Source: Pediococcus cellicola (GTDB lineage Bacteria; Bacillota; Bacilli; Lactobacillales; Lactobacillaceae). Taken from it: a DNA stretch of 64,000 nucleotides. Below the pieces are notes generated by a model, which saw only the letters and a program-made list of their open reading frames with translations, had not been told where the DNA came from and did not search any database. Below, in pieces: positions 21,089 to 29,656 of this stretch. The translations under genes and the position numbers were made by a program. The number at the start of each line of letters is the position of its first letter. The first letter of the stretch is position 1. Location: assembly GCF_001438655.1 (NCBI RefSeq), contig NZ_JQBR01000001.1, forward strand, positions 62,001-126,000, written 5' to 3'.

Positions 21089-22051
21089 ATGAAAATTATT
21101 TATTTACATCATCCATATGATAAAGAACAGATACCGGATCATCAAGTCGTACTTGCACTAGGCTTTTTTGGTGGTGTACATCGTGGTCATCAAGCAGTGA
21201 TTAAAAAAGCTCGGATTGAAGCGAATAAACGACAGTTACCACTTGCTGCAATGACATTCGACCATCATCCTTCAGTTGTTTTTCCAAGACCTAAAATGGA
21301 TAGCTTGAGATATTTAACATCTGTTAAACGAAAAGCGGAGCTAATGTCCCAGTTTGGCGTTGATGTGTTATACGTGGTGAGTTTTACGTCTGCTTTTGCG
21401 CATTTAAAGCCACAAGAATTTGTGGATCAATACATGATTGCCTTACATGCTCAAGCTGTTGTCGCGGGATTTGATTATACTTATGGACCACGCGAGATTG
21501 CCGATATGACACATTTACCAAAGTACACCAACGGACGTTTGGACATTATTACCGTACCTGAACTTTTACTTGATGGGCAAAAAGTGAGTTCTACACGCAT
21601 TCGAAAAGATCTTGAAACTGGCAATGTAGATCATGCTAATCATTTTTTGGGCTATGTGTATCAAACCTCAGGATTAGTTGTGCATGGAGAAGCTCGTGGG
21701 CGAACACTGGGATTTCCGACCGCCAATGTGGTATCAGACCCTAACGTGCGTATACCCGGTATTGGAATTTATGCCGTTCGGATTAAAATCAATTCCAAAT
21801 GGTGGCCAGCCATGGCATCAATTGGACGAAACGTGACATTTGGTGAAAATCGTCCGATTACGATTGAAATAAATATTTTCGATTTTAATCAGGAAATTTA
21901 TGGTGAAACGGTTGATGTTGAGTGGTATCACTATGAACGCGGTGAAATCAAATTTGCTAACGCTACCGATTTAATTGAACAATTAAATAAAGACGAAAAA
22001 AATATTCGGCAATATTTCGCGAATTTAAAGATATCGGCGAAAAATGTTTGA
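21089..22051 (+). CDS. ribF: Bifunctional riboflavin kinase / FMN adenylyltransferase
   Basis: Converts riboflavin to FMN and FAD; 320 residues. The N-terminal adenylyltransferase domain (about 15-175) has HRGH at residues 31-34 and the VSSTRIRKDLE segment. The C-terminal kinase domain has GRTLGFPTAN with the PTAN motif and MASIGRNVTFG. One oddity is visible: the adenylyltransferase loop reads GFFGGVHRGH, with Gly28 where the family usually has Asp (F-D-G-V-H). The codon is unambiguous (GGT). Otherwise both domains are complete. Overlaps nothing and has SD AGGAGGG. Confidence 0.94.
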   Translation: MKIIYLHHPYDKEQIPDHQVVLALGFFGGVHRGHQAVIKKARIEANKRQLPLAAMTFDHHPSVVFPRPKMDSLRYLTSVKRKAELMSQFGVDVLYVVSFTSAFAHLKPQEFVDQYMIALHAQAVVAGFDYTYGPREIADMTHLPKYTNGRLDIITVPELLLDGQKVSSTRIRKDLETGNVDHANHFLGYVYQTSGLVVHGEARGRTLGFPTANVVSDPNVRIPGIGIYAVRIKINSKWWPAMASIGRNVTFGENRPITIEINIFDFNQEIYGETVDVEWYHYERGEIKFANATDLIEQLNKDEKNIRQYFANLKISAKNV

Positions 22052-22057
22052 CTAATG

Positions 22058-22086
22058 TTGACATTTGATTCTCAATTTGTTATCTT
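22058..22086 (+). promoter_or_regulatory. Sigma-A promoter of the hrcA-grpE-dnaK operon
   Basis: TTGACA (22058-22063) and TATCTT (22081-22086) are 17 bases apart. It directly precedes the CIRCE operator. Confidence 0.85.
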
Positions 22087-22096
22087 TAATAGTGTC

Positions 22097-22123
22097 TTAG
22101 CACTCCGATGTGCTAAGTGCTAA
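22097..22123 (+). promoter_or_regulatory. CIRCE operator (HrcA binding site)
   Basis: TTAGCACTC, nine bases, then AAGTGCTAA. This matches the CIRCE consensus TTAGCACTC-N9-GAGTGCTAA with one change in the right arm. It overlaps the expected transcription start, so HrcA would block initiation. Confidence 0.95.
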
Positions 22124-22137
22124 AAGAGGTGATGGTT

Positions 22138-23178
22138 TTGCTGACAGACCGCGAGTTAATGATTTTAAAAGCAATCGTTCAAATGTATACGAATGATGGT
22201 CAACCGGTGGGCTCGAAAGCGCTAGTTAGCCAGTTGCCAATTAACGTTAGTTCTGCCACAATTAGAAATGAAATGGCAACTCTAGAAGGAATGGGGCTTT
22301 TAAAGAAAACACATTCTTCTTCAGGAAGAGTCCCTTCAATTCTTGGCTATCGGTACTATGTGGACCATTTGTTGAAGCCAGATAAGGTTCAGTCAAGCGA
22401 TTTACGTCGCATTCGCGCTTCGTTTAATCAGCAATTTCAAGAGATTGGTGATATCGTTGCAAAATCAGCGGATATGCTTTCACAATTAACAAGTTATACT
22501 GCGTTTACGGTGAAACCGGAACTAAAGGATGCCAAACTTGAAGGCTTTCGTTTGGTACCATTGGGCGGTCATCGTGTCATGGCTATTCTGGTAACAGATA
22601 ACGGTGATGTTCAGAATCGAACTTTCACGGTGCCGAGAAATGTTGATCCGGAAGCTATTGAGGCTGTTATCAGAATTATCAATGATGAATTAGTTGGCTT
22701 GACTTTAGCGGAAGTGTTTCAAAAGCTGAAGACAAGTATTCCAATTCAAATTGGCAAATATATTGAAACACCGGAAGGATTTCTCGACGTGTTTGAAGAT
22801 GTCTTAAAGAAGTCAGCTACTGAACGTTTTTACGTGGGAGGGCGACTAAATTTATTGGACTTCTCCAAGCAACATGACCCAGGTTCAATCCGTTCGCTAT
22901 ACCAGTTGATGAATCATTCAAGCGATCTTGCTGATGTACTTGGTTCACCAGATCAAAATATTCGCGTCCAAATTGGTAATGAAATAACAAATAATCTATT
23001 GAAGAATTATAGCCTCATTACTGCCACGTATGATGTTGATCAACATGGTAAGGGCGTCATTGCGATTCTTGGACCTACCAGCATGCCTTATTCGCGCATG
23101 ATTGGTTTGGTTGGCGCGTTTAGAACCGAATTGGCTCGACGTTTGATAGATTATTACCACGATATTGATGATATTTGA
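22138..23178 (+). CDS. hrcA: Heat-inducible transcription repressor HrcA
   Basis: Repressor of class I heat-shock genes, about 346 residues, with an N-terminal winged helix (SSATIRNEMATLEGMGLLKK, then HSSSGRVPS) and a GAF-like dimerisation domain. It binds the CIRCE element found directly upstream, so the operon is autoregulated and tuned by the chaperones. The TTG at 22138 gives MLTDRELMILKAIV, matching homologues, and lies 8 bases after AGAGG. An ATG at 22132 is in frame but only 2 bases from the SD. The end overlaps the SD of grpE. Confidence 0.95.
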   Translation: MLTDRELMILKAIVQMYTNDGQPVGSKALVSQLPINVSSATIRNEMATLEGMGLLKKTHSSSGRVPSILGYRYYVDHLLKPDKVQSSDLRRIRASFNQQFQEIGDIVAKSADMLSQLTSYTAFTVKPELKDAKLEGFRLVPLGGHRVMAILVTDNGDVQNRTFTVPRNVDPEAIEAVIRIINDELVGLTLAEVFQKLKTSIPIQIGKYIETPEGFLDVFEDVLKKSATERFYVGGRLNLLDFSKQHDPGSIRSLYQLMNHSSDLADVLGSPDQNIRVQIGNEITNNLLKNYSLITATYDVDQHGKGVIAILGPTSMPYSRMIGLVGAFRTELARRLIDYYHDIDDI

Positions 23179-23192
23179 GAGGTGTGAGCAAG

Positions 23193-23789
23193 GTGTCTGA
23201 AGAAAAGAAAAATGAAGCGCAAAACGATTCAGCCAATTCAAAGACAAAGGATACTAAGCAACAGGCAACGTCGACGGGTAAAGTTGAAAAAAAAGATAAA
23301 AAGTCGAAAAAGACTGCTAAAGAAGTAGAAACTTTGAAGACGCAAATTGGTGAGTTGAATGATAAGGTTGATGCCATCACAGATCAGTACATCCGATCTA
23401 AAGCAGAAATTGCCAATATTCAAAAACGTAACGAAAAAGAACAAGCTAACCTAGTGAAGTATGACGGACAAAATTTGGCAAAAGATATTCTGCCGGTTAT
23501 AGATAACTTGGAGCGAGCATTGTCTATTGAAGTTACTGACGAAAATGGCAAGCAACTAAAAAAGGGAATCCAAATGGTTTACGATCTCATGACTAAAGCA
23601 CTTAAAGATAATCATGTAACTGAAATCGAATCTGTTGGAAAACCTTTTGACCCGCATATTCAACAAGCAGTGCAAACAGTTCCAGCTGAAAAAGGACAAA
23701 AGGCTGATCAAGTCGTCCGTGTTTTGCAAAAGGGCTATATGTTAAAAGATCGTGTCTTACGACCAGCAATGGTTGTTGTCACACAATAA
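23193..23789 (+). CDS. grpE: Co-chaperone GrpE
   Basis: Nucleotide exchange factor for DnaK, 198 residues. The first 60 residues are highly charged and Lys/Glu/Thr-rich, followed by a long coiled-coil helix and the conserved beta domain (HIQQAVQTVP and KGYMLKDRVLRPAMVVV). The GTG at 23193 (MSEEKKNEA) is preferred because AGAGGTG lies about 10 bases upstream; TTG 23175 and GTG 23184 are too close to or before the SD. It lies between hrcA and dnaK in the CIRCE-controlled operon. Confidence 0.94.
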   Translation: MSEEKKNEAQNDSANSKTKDTKQQATSTGKVEKKDKKSKKTAKEVETLKTQIGELNDKVDAITDQYIRSKAEIANIQKRNEKEQANLVKYDGQNLAKDILPVIDNLERALSIEVTDENGKQLKKGIQMVYDLMTKALKDNHVTEIESVGKPFDPHIQQAVQTVPAEKGQKADQVVRVLQKGYMLKDRVLRPAMVVVTQ

Positions 23790-23812
23790 ATTAAAAAAGA
23801 GGGATATTTAAA

Positions 23813-25678
23813 ATGGCAAGCAATAAAATTATTGGAATTGATTTAGGAACCACAAACTCCGCGGTTGCTGTCCTTGAAGGCGATAAACCAAAGATTATTA
23901 CGAATCCTGAAGGTAGTCGAACAACTCCTTCTGTTGTTTCATTCAAGAATGGCGAAACACAAGTAGGTGAAGTGGCTAAACGTCAGGCAATCACAAATCC
24001 AGATACCATTGTTTCAATTAAACGTCATATTGGCGAAAAAGATTACAAAGTTACTGCTGGTGGTAAATCTTATACACCACAGGAAATTTCTGCCATGATT
24101 TTGGAATACTTAAAACATTATGCAGAAGATTATCTTGGTGATACAGTCGATAAAGCTGTTATTACTGTACCTGCTTACTTTGATGATTCACAACGTCAGG
24201 CCACTAAAGATGCTGGAAAAATTGCTGGTTTAGATGTTAAACGTATTATTAATGAACCAACCGCATCGGCTTTGGCTTACGGGCTTGACAAAAAGGATAA
24301 AGACGAAAAAATTCTCGTTTATGACCTTGGTGGCGGAACTTTTGATGTCTCCATTCTTGAATTGGGCGATGGTGTTTTCCAAGTTCTTTCCACAAATGGG
24401 GATACTCACCTCGGTGGTGATGACTTTGACCAAAAGATTATCGATTGGTTAGTCGATGAATTTAAGAAAGAAAACGGCGTGGACCTTTCTAAAGATAAGA
24501 TGGCATTACAACGTTTGAAGGATGCTGCTGAAAAAGCTAAAAAGGATCTTTCGGGTGTTAGTGAAGCTCAAATCAGTTTGCCATTTATTTCTGCAGGCGC
24601 TAATGGCCCACTTCATCTTGAAAAAACCTTAACACGTGCACAATTTGATCAAATGACGTCTGATCTTGTTGCTCGTACAAAGACACCGGTGGACAACGCA
24701 TTACGTGATGCAGGACTCTCAACTGGTGACCTTGATGAGGTTATCCTAAATGGTGGTTCTACTCGTATCCCTGCTGTTCAAGAAGCTGTTAAAAACTGGA
24801 CTGGTAAAGAACCTAACCACTCCATTAACCCGGATGAAGCAGTTGCCCTTGGTGCCGCTGTTCAAGGTGGTGTGCTAACCGGTGATGTTAAAGACGTTGT
24901 TTTGCTTGATGTCACACCGCTTTCATTAGGTATTGAAACCATGGGTGGCGTCTTCACGAAACTGATTGATCGCAACACTACAATCCCAACTAGCAAGTCA
25001 CAAGTATTCTCAACCGCTGCTGATAATCAGCCAGCTGTAGATATTCATGTCCTACAAGGAGAACGTCCAATGGCTGCTGATGATAAGACCCTTGGAAGGT
25101 TCCAATTGACGGACATTCCACCGGCACCACGTGGTGTGCCTCAAATCGAAGTTAAATTCGATATTGATAAAAATGGGATTGTCAATGTTTCTGCAACCGA
25201 TAAGGGAACCGGCAAAAATCAAAAAATTACGATTAAGAGTTCTTCGGGTCTTTCTGATGAAGAAATTGATCGTATGATGAAAGAAGCCAAAGAAAACGAA
25301 GCTGCTGACGAGAAGCGTAAAGAAGAAGTTGATTTGAAGAATGAAGTTGAACAACTAATCTTTACAACTGATAAGACTCTAAAAGAACTTGATGGCAAGG
25401 TTTCTAAAGAAGAAATTCAAAAAGCCAAAGATGCTGAGGAAGCTTTGAAGAAGGCTCAAAAAGATAATAACATTGAAGATATGAAGACCAAGAAAGACGA
25501 TCTGAATAAGATTGTTCAAGATCTTTCCGTTAAATTGTATCAACAAGCACAACAGCAGGAACAAGCTAAAGGTGGCAATTCAAAAGACTCCTCGACATCT
25601 GATAAGAAAGATGACAAAGGAACAGTTGATGGCGACTTTGAAGAAGTAGATCCTGACAAAGACAAAGATAATAAGTAA
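23813..25678 (+). CDS. dnaK: Chaperone DnaK (HSP70)
   Basis: ATP-dependent chaperone of 621 residues. The ATPase domain begins [15 protein letters not shown] and carries the second signature [14 protein letters not shown] and the third [14 protein letters not shown]. The substrate domain follows after the [17 protein letters not shown] linker, and the C-terminal tail is Lys/Asp/Ser-rich. The 23-residue insertion typical of Gram-negative DnaK is absent from the ATPase domain, as in other Firmicutes. SD (AGAGGG) is well placed. It ends in a strong terminator before dnaJ. Confidence 0.98.
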   Translation: MASNKIIGIDLGTTNSAVAVLEGDKPKIITNPEGSRTTPSVVSFKNGETQVGEVAKRQAITNPDTIVSIKRHIGEKDYKVTAGGKSYTPQEISAMILEYLKHYAEDYLGDTVDKAVITVPAYFDDSQRQATKDAGKIAGLDVKRIINEPTASALAYGLDKKDKDEKILVYDLGGGTFDVSILELGDGVFQVLSTNGDTHLGGDDFDQKIIDWLVDEFKKENGVDLSKDKMALQRLKDAAEKAKKDLSGVSEAQISLPFISAGANGPLHLEKTLTRAQFDQMTSDLVARTKTPVDNALRDAGLSTGDLDEVILNGGSTRIPAVQEAVKNWTGKEPNHSINPDEAVALGAAVQGGVLTGDVKDVVLLDVTPLSLGIETMGGVFTKLIDRNTTIPTSKSQVFSTAADNQPAVDIHVLQGERPMAADDKTLGRFQLTDIPPAPRGVPQIEVKFDIDKNGIVNVSATDKGTGKNQKITIKSSSGLSDEEIDRMMKEAKENEAADEKRKEEVDLKNEVEQLIFTTDKTLKELDGKVSKEEIQKAKDAEEALKKAQKDNNIEDMKTKKDDLNKIVQDLSVKLYQQAQQQEQAKGGNSKDSSTSDKKDDKGTVDGDFEEVDPDKDKDNK

Positions 25679-25699
25679 TTTAATTACTTAATAGTTAAT

Positions 25700-25732
25700 A
25701 AAAAGTCAAAGTCAAATGGACTTTGGCTTTTT
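25700..25732 (+). terminator. Terminator between dnaK and dnaJ
   Basis: AAAAAGTCAAAGTC pairs with GACTTTGGCTTTTT (one T-G pair) around AAATG. The 3' arm ends in T. It should cut most hrcA-grpE-dnaK transcripts before dnaJ. Confidence 0.85.
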
Positions 25733-25751
25733 ATTACATTTGGACTATGAT
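25723..25751 (+). promoter_or_regulatory. Possible promoter for dnaJ
   Basis: TTGGCT (25723-25728) in the terminator arm and TATGAT (25746-25751) are 17 bases apart. No CIRCE element is visible here, so dnaJ may have partly HrcA-independent expression. Confidence 0.45.
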
Positions 25752-25785
25752 ATTCTAAGTTTATCGATAAAAATGGAGGTTCATG

Positions 25786-26922
25786 ATGGCGGAGAATAAA
25801 GATTACTATAAAATCCTCGGCGTATCCAAAGATGCATCTGCCGATGAAATAAAAAAAGCGTATCGCAAGTTATCAAAAAAATACCACCCAGACTTAAATA
25901 AGGCACCAGGCGCAGAACAAAAGTTTAAGGATGTTAACGAAGCTTATGAAGTTTTAAGTGACGAACAAAAAAGATCGCGTTATGATCAATTCGGTTCTGC
26001 TGATGCTAACGCAGGATTTGGTGGTGGTAACGGTGGTTTTAGTTCTGCTGACTTTGGTGGTTTTGGCGGTAACGGCGGATTCGATGATATTTTTAGTCAA
26101 TTCTTTGGTGGCGGACGTGCGCGCAGTACACAACCTAATCAGCCTCAGCAAGGTGAGGATTTACAGTATCAGATGGACCTTACTTTTGAGGAAGGTGTTT
26201 TTGGTAAAAAAACAACTATTAAGTATAATCGTGAAGGATTATGTCAGACTTGTGGGGGTTCCGGGGCTAAACCAGGAACTTCTCCTGTGACGTGTTCAAA
26301 ATGTCATGGTGCAGGATATATCCAGGTAACCCAAAATACACCACTAGGTAGAATGGTTTCTCAACAGGTCTGTGATGTTTGTCATGGTACTGGGAAAGAA
26401 ATTAAAGAGAAATGTACAACTTGTCAGGGATCTGGACATGTCAATGAACGCCATGAAGTTAAAGTGACGGTTCCTGCAGGCGTTGAAGATGGTCAACAGA
26501 TGCGCTTACAAGGGCAAGGAGAAGCAGGTAGAAATGGTGGTGGCTACGGAGACTTATTTATAATTTTCCGTGTAGCACCAAGTAAAATCTTCAAGCGCGA
26601 TGGTGCAGAAATATTTTTGGATAAAAAAATTAGTTTTGTACAAGCCGCATTGGGCGATGAAATTAAAGTAAAAACTGTTCACGGTGACGTTAAGATGAAA
26701 ATTCCAGCTGGTACACAGACTGGCACAACGTTCCGCTTACGAGGCAAAGGAGCCCCACGTTTGCGAGGCAATGGCAATGGTGATCAACAAGTAACAGTAA
26801 TTATTGAAACACCTAAAAATATGAACGCGGGCCAACGTGAGGCAATGCGTGAATTCGCCAAGGCAAGTGGTGAAAAGGTTTCAGGTTCAGGTAAAACGGG
26901 TTTTTTTGACAAATTTAAATAA
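25786..26922 (+). CDS. dnaJ: Chaperone DnaJ (HSP40)
   Basis: Type I J-protein of 378 residues stimulating DnaK ATPase. The J domain (residues 1-70) contains HPD in [12 protein letters not shown] Gly/Phe-rich linker follows (about 75-115). The zinc finger has four CxxCxGxG repeats: [24 protein letters not shown] and CTTCQGSG. C-terminal substrate domains follow. ATGs at 25783 and 25786 are both available; GGAGG ends 6 bases before the second, so 25786 is preferred. It is downstream of dnaK but separated by a terminator, an arrangement that allows independent control. Confidence 0.97.
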   Translation: MAENKDYYKILGVSKDASADEIKKAYRKLSKKYHPDLNKAPGAEQKFKDVNEAYEVLSDEQKRSRYDQFGSADANAGFGGGNGGFSSADFGGFGGNGGFDDIFSQFFGGGRARSTQPNQPQQGEDLQYQMDLTFEEGVFGKKTTIKYNREGLCQTCGGSGAKPGTSPVTCSKCHGAGYIQVTQNTPLGRMVSQQVCDVCHGTGKEIKEKCTTCQGSGHVNERHEVKVTVPAGVEDGQQMRLQGQGEAGRNGGGYGDLFIIFRVAPSKIFKRDGAEIFLDKKISFVQAALGDEIKVKTVHGDVKMKIPAGTQTGTTFRLRGKGAPRLRGNGNGDQQVTVIIETPKNMNAGQREAMREFAKASGEKVSGSGKTGFFDKFK

Positions 26923-26927
26923 TTTTC

Positions 26928-27006
26928 AAACACGAATGAGAACACCTTGCAAGAAGAGCCCATGAAGGGGAGCTACTTGACAATAGTGTCAAATTCGTGT
27001 TTTTTG
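26928..27006 (+). terminator. Branched terminator of dnaJ
   Basis: AAACACGAAT (26928-26937) pairs perfectly with ATTCGTGTTT (26993-27002), followed by T residues. Within the 55-base loop TTGACA pairs with TGTCAA, and AGCCC can pair with GGGG. This suggests a multi-branch structure rather than a simple hairpin. Confidence 0.75.
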
Positions 27007-27028
27007 TATGGTTCGTCAAATGAATTAA

Positions 27029-27057
27029 TTGAGATTGGCCTGAAACGTTGCTATAAT
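27029..27057 (+). promoter_or_regulatory. Promoter of lepA
   Basis: TTGAGA (27029-27034), 17 bases, then TATAAT (27052-27057) with an upstream TG that makes it an extended -10. A near-consensus promoter. Confidence 0.85.
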
Positions 27058-27091
27058 AGGATGAATGAAGATACATGAAAGTAGGATGAAA

Positions 27092-28930
27092 ATGCCTGAA
27101 TATAAAGATTTAAAGGATCGGCAACGTCATATTCGTAATTTTTCCATTGTTGCGCATATTGATCATGGCAAGTCCACGTTGGCGGACCGAATTTTGGAAT
27201 TAACCGATACGGTAGCAAAACGTGATATGCAAGACCAACTGTTAGATTCAATGGATTTGGAACGTGAACGTGGCATCACCATTAAATTAAATGCAGTTGA
27301 ATTACATTATAAAGCTAAAAATGGTGAAACTTATATTTTCCATTTAATTGATACGCCAGGACATGTAGATTTTTCGTATGAAGTTTCCCGTAGTCTTGCT
27401 GCTTGTGAAGGAGCCGTATTAGTAGTTGATGCTGCACAAGGGGTTGAGGCACAAACACTGGCCAACGTTTATTTGGCTTTAGATGATGATTTGGAAATTG
27501 TCCCCGTTATCAATAAAATCGACTTACCGTCCGCTGATCCAGAGCGTGTACGTGAGGAAATCGAAGATGTGATTGGATTAGATGCTTCAGATGCCGTATT
27601 AGCCAGTGCCAAAAAGGGGATTGGAATATCTGAATTGTTGGAGCAAATTGTGGCGAAGGTGCCAGAACCCACAGGTGATTTAGAAGCACCATTAAAAGCT
27701 TTAATTTTTGATTCCAAGTACGATGATTATCGTGGTGTTGTGCTAAGTGTTCGGGTTGTTGAAGGTATGGTTAAGGCTGGAGACCGCATTCGCCTCATGA
27801 ATGGTGGTACGGAGTATGAAGTCAATGAAGTTGGTGTCAACTCACCTAAACCAATTAAAAGAGATTATTTGATGGCTGGTGATGTGGGCTACCTGACAGC
27901 TAGTATCAAAGATATCAAGGATACGCGGGTGGGTGATACGGTGACGGATGCCGTTCATCCCGCAAAAGAAGCCCTTCGCGGCTATCGCGAGATGAATCCG
28001 ATGGTGTACGCGGGTTTATACCCAACTGATAATGCCAAGTTTAATGATTTGCGTGAAGCCCTTGAAAAGCTTCAATTGAATGATGCAGCCTTAGAATTTG
28101 AACCAGAATCTTCACAAGCATTAGGCTTCGGCTTTCGTTGTGGTTTTTTAGGTTTGTTGCATATGGATGTTGTACAAGAGCGATTAGAGCGTGAGTTTAA
28201 CCTAGATCTTATTACCACTGCGCCATCTGTGACTTATCGTGCTGAATTGACTGATGGCACGACGAAAGTAGTTGAGAATCCTTCAGAGATGCCTGACGCT
28301 GCCACAATCAAAGCTATCAATGAACCATTTGTCAAAGCCTCAATAATGGTTCCTAATGATTATGTGGGTCCCGTCATGGAACTTTGCCAGCATCGGCGCG
28401 GCATATTTGATACTATGGACTACCTAGACAAATTCCGGGTCAACGTGATCTACTATATCCCTCTGTCAGAAATCATTTTTGACTTTTTTGATAAATTAAA
28501 ATCTGGGACACATGGGTATGCATCTTTGGATTATGAATTAGCTGATTATCGTCCAAGTGACTTGGTTAAAATTGATATTCTTTTAAATAGTAAAAAAGTG
28601 GATGCACTTAGTTTTATTGCTCATCGTGATTTTGCGCAACAACGTGCAATTGAAATTACAAGTCGTTTGAAAAAAATTATTCCACGACAAAATTTTGAAA
28701 TTCCAATTCAAGCTGCAATTGGCGTCAAAATCATTTCACGAACCAATATCAAAGCTTATCGGAAAGATGTCACTTCTAAAATTCATACTGGAGATCCCGA
28801 TCGACGTGCTAAGCTTTTAGATAAACAAAAACGAGGCAAAAAGAGAATGAAAGCCGTCGGAACTGTTGAAATTCCTCAAGAAGCATTCATGGCTGTTTTG
28901 AAGACTGATACCGAACAAAATGAGAAATAA
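27092..28930 (+). CDS. lepA: Elongation factor 4 (LepA)
   Basis: Ribosome-associated translational GTPase, 612 residues, implicated in back-translocation and ribosome biogenesis. The G domain has [21 protein letters not shown] and [13 protein letters not shown]-like domains II, III and V follow, and then the LepA-specific C-terminal domain with [11 protein letters not shown] 27092 ([11 protein letters not shown]) is chosen, with AGTAGG about 7 bases upstream; upstream in-frame ATGs sit close to the start of transcription. Length equals that of Bacillus LepA. It has its own promoter. Confidence 0.96.
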   Translation: MPEYKDLKDRQRHIRNFSIVAHIDHGKSTLADRILELTDTVAKRDMQDQLLDSMDLERERGITIKLNAVELHYKAKNGETYIFHLIDTPGHVDFSYEVSRSLAACEGAVLVVDAAQGVEAQTLANVYLALDDDLEIVPVINKIDLPSADPERVREEIEDVIGLDASDAVLASAKKGIGISELLEQIVAKVPEPTGDLEAPLKALIFDSKYDDYRGVVLSVRVVEGMVKAGDRIRLMNGGTEYEVNEVGVNSPKPIKRDYLMAGDVGYLTASIKDIKDTRVGDTVTDAVHPAKEALRGYREMNPMVYAGLYPTDNAKFNDLREALEKLQLNDAALEFEPESSQALGFGFRCGFLGLLHMDVVQERLEREFNLDLITTAPSVTYRAELTDGTTKVVENPSEMPDAATIKAINEPFVKASIMVPNDYVGPVMELCQHRRGIFDTMDYLDKFRVNVIYYIPLSEIIFDFFDKLKSGTHGYASLDYELADYRPSDLVKIDILLNSKKVDALSFIAHRDFAQQRAIEITSRLKKIIPRQNFEIPIQAAIGVKIISRTNIKAYRKDVTSKIHTGDPDRRAKLLDKQKRGKKRMKAVGTVEIPQEAFMAVLKTDTEQNEK

Positions 28931-29038
28931 GCTAGTTCATTACACTATTATGGATTGGATTGTACTTATTTAGTTTATAAATGATAATTAATGTTTAAGT
29001 TGCTGATATTGGTTTACATTTCGCAAGGAATAGATTAA

Positions 29039-29044
29039 TATAAT
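29039..29044 (+). promoter_or_regulatory. Possible -10 for the small gene at 29.1 kb
   Basis: TATAAT at 29039-29044 lies about 40 bases before the SD of the next gene. The nearest -35-like site, TTTACA at 29013, is 20 bases away, longer than ideal. The lepA-to-29085 stretch otherwise shows nothing. Confidence 0.35.
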
Positions 29045-29120
29045 GGATATCTAGAACAAATCGAATGCTTTAATTAATTTTTTTGGAGGTGGTATTATTT
29101 TAAAACGAACAAAGCAATTT

Positions 29121-29402
29121 ATGAACTCCAATAAATATAGATATGAAAAACATTACATTCGACCACTTATGGCACCTGAAAATGTTTATGTCTTTAAATT
29201 TGGCAAAGACGAACTTAATAATCGTTTAATCATTAAATATTCCCATACATGGACGGGACGCATTAAGATTAATGAGATAGATTTGCGTTTGCATAAGCAA
29301 CAACATCCACGTATATTTAAACGAGAATCTGAGTTGATCAAGTATTTGAAACAACATTTTGCGCAGCAAAAAAAGGTGTCTGAAAGTAATGGCAAACACT
29401 AA
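29121..29402 (+). CDS. Hypothetical protein, possibly with a non-canonical ATT start upstream
   Basis: Small basic protein of 93 residues counted from ATG 29121. It is rich in Lys, Arg, His and Tyr, without membrane segments or a motif I recognise. The product starts MNSNKYRYEKHYIRPL and ends in a charged tail. The ATG has no SD of its own. A perfect GGAGGTGG lies at 29085-29092, and the frame stays open back through ATT ATT TTA AAA CGA, so translation may begin at ATT 29097, which would add eight residues (MLKRTKQF). It is followed by a perfect 16-bp terminator, so it forms a monocistronic unit. Confidence 0.6.
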   Translation: MNSNKYRYEKHYIRPLMAPENVYVFKFGKDELNNRLIIKYSHTWTGRIKINEIDLRLHKQQHPRIFKRESELIKYLKQHFAQQKKVSESNGKH

Positions 29403-29409
29403 TAGTGTC

Positions 29410-29448
29410 AAAAATAACAATTAGTCCAAAATACTAATTGTTATTTTT
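29410..29448. terminator. Perfect 16-bp terminator after the small gene
   Basis: AAAAATAACAATTAGT and ACTAATTGTTATTTTT are exact reverse complements around a 7-nt loop. Both arms end in A/T runs, so it can act in either direction. Confidence 0.85.
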
Positions 29449-29493
29449 ATACGCTGAAAAGTTGACCAAACTAGAGATAAGGGATTAAATAGG

Positions 29494-29522
29494 TTGACCT
29501 GGTCGAAGTTAAAGTGTATCTT
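29494..29522 (+). promoter_or_regulatory. Promoter for the uracil permease leader
   Basis: TTGACC (29494-29499) and TATCTT (29517-29522) are 17 bases apart, putting the start near 29529, just before the PyrR site. A second TTGACC/TTAAAT pair (29462-29490, also 17 apart) lies upstream. Confidence 0.6.
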
Positions 29523-29533
29523 AATTGTAATGA

Positions 29534-29636
29534 AACCTTTAACGCTGTCCTGTGAGACTTCAAAGGTTGGTCCAGAATAAGTGAATCCTAAACTATTATT
29601 CTACCCCTTTGAGTTGAAACAGCTCATTGGGGTTTT
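29534..29636 (+). promoter_or_regulatory. PyrR-type transcription attenuator
   Basis: The PyrR-binding hairpin is AACCTTT (29534-29540) paired with AAAGGTT (29562-29568), with a loop of the PyrR consensus type (GTCCTGTGAGACT). The antiterminator pairs CAAAGG (29561-29566) plus AGAATAA (29574-29580) with TTATTCT (29596-29602) plus CCTTTG (29606-29611). The terminator is ACCCC (29603-29607) with GGGGT and TGAG with CTCA, then T residues. UMP-bound PyrR would stabilise the first hairpin, block the antiterminator and stop transcription. Confidence 0.88.
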
Positions 29637-29656
29637 AATTATTTAGGAGGGTTAAA

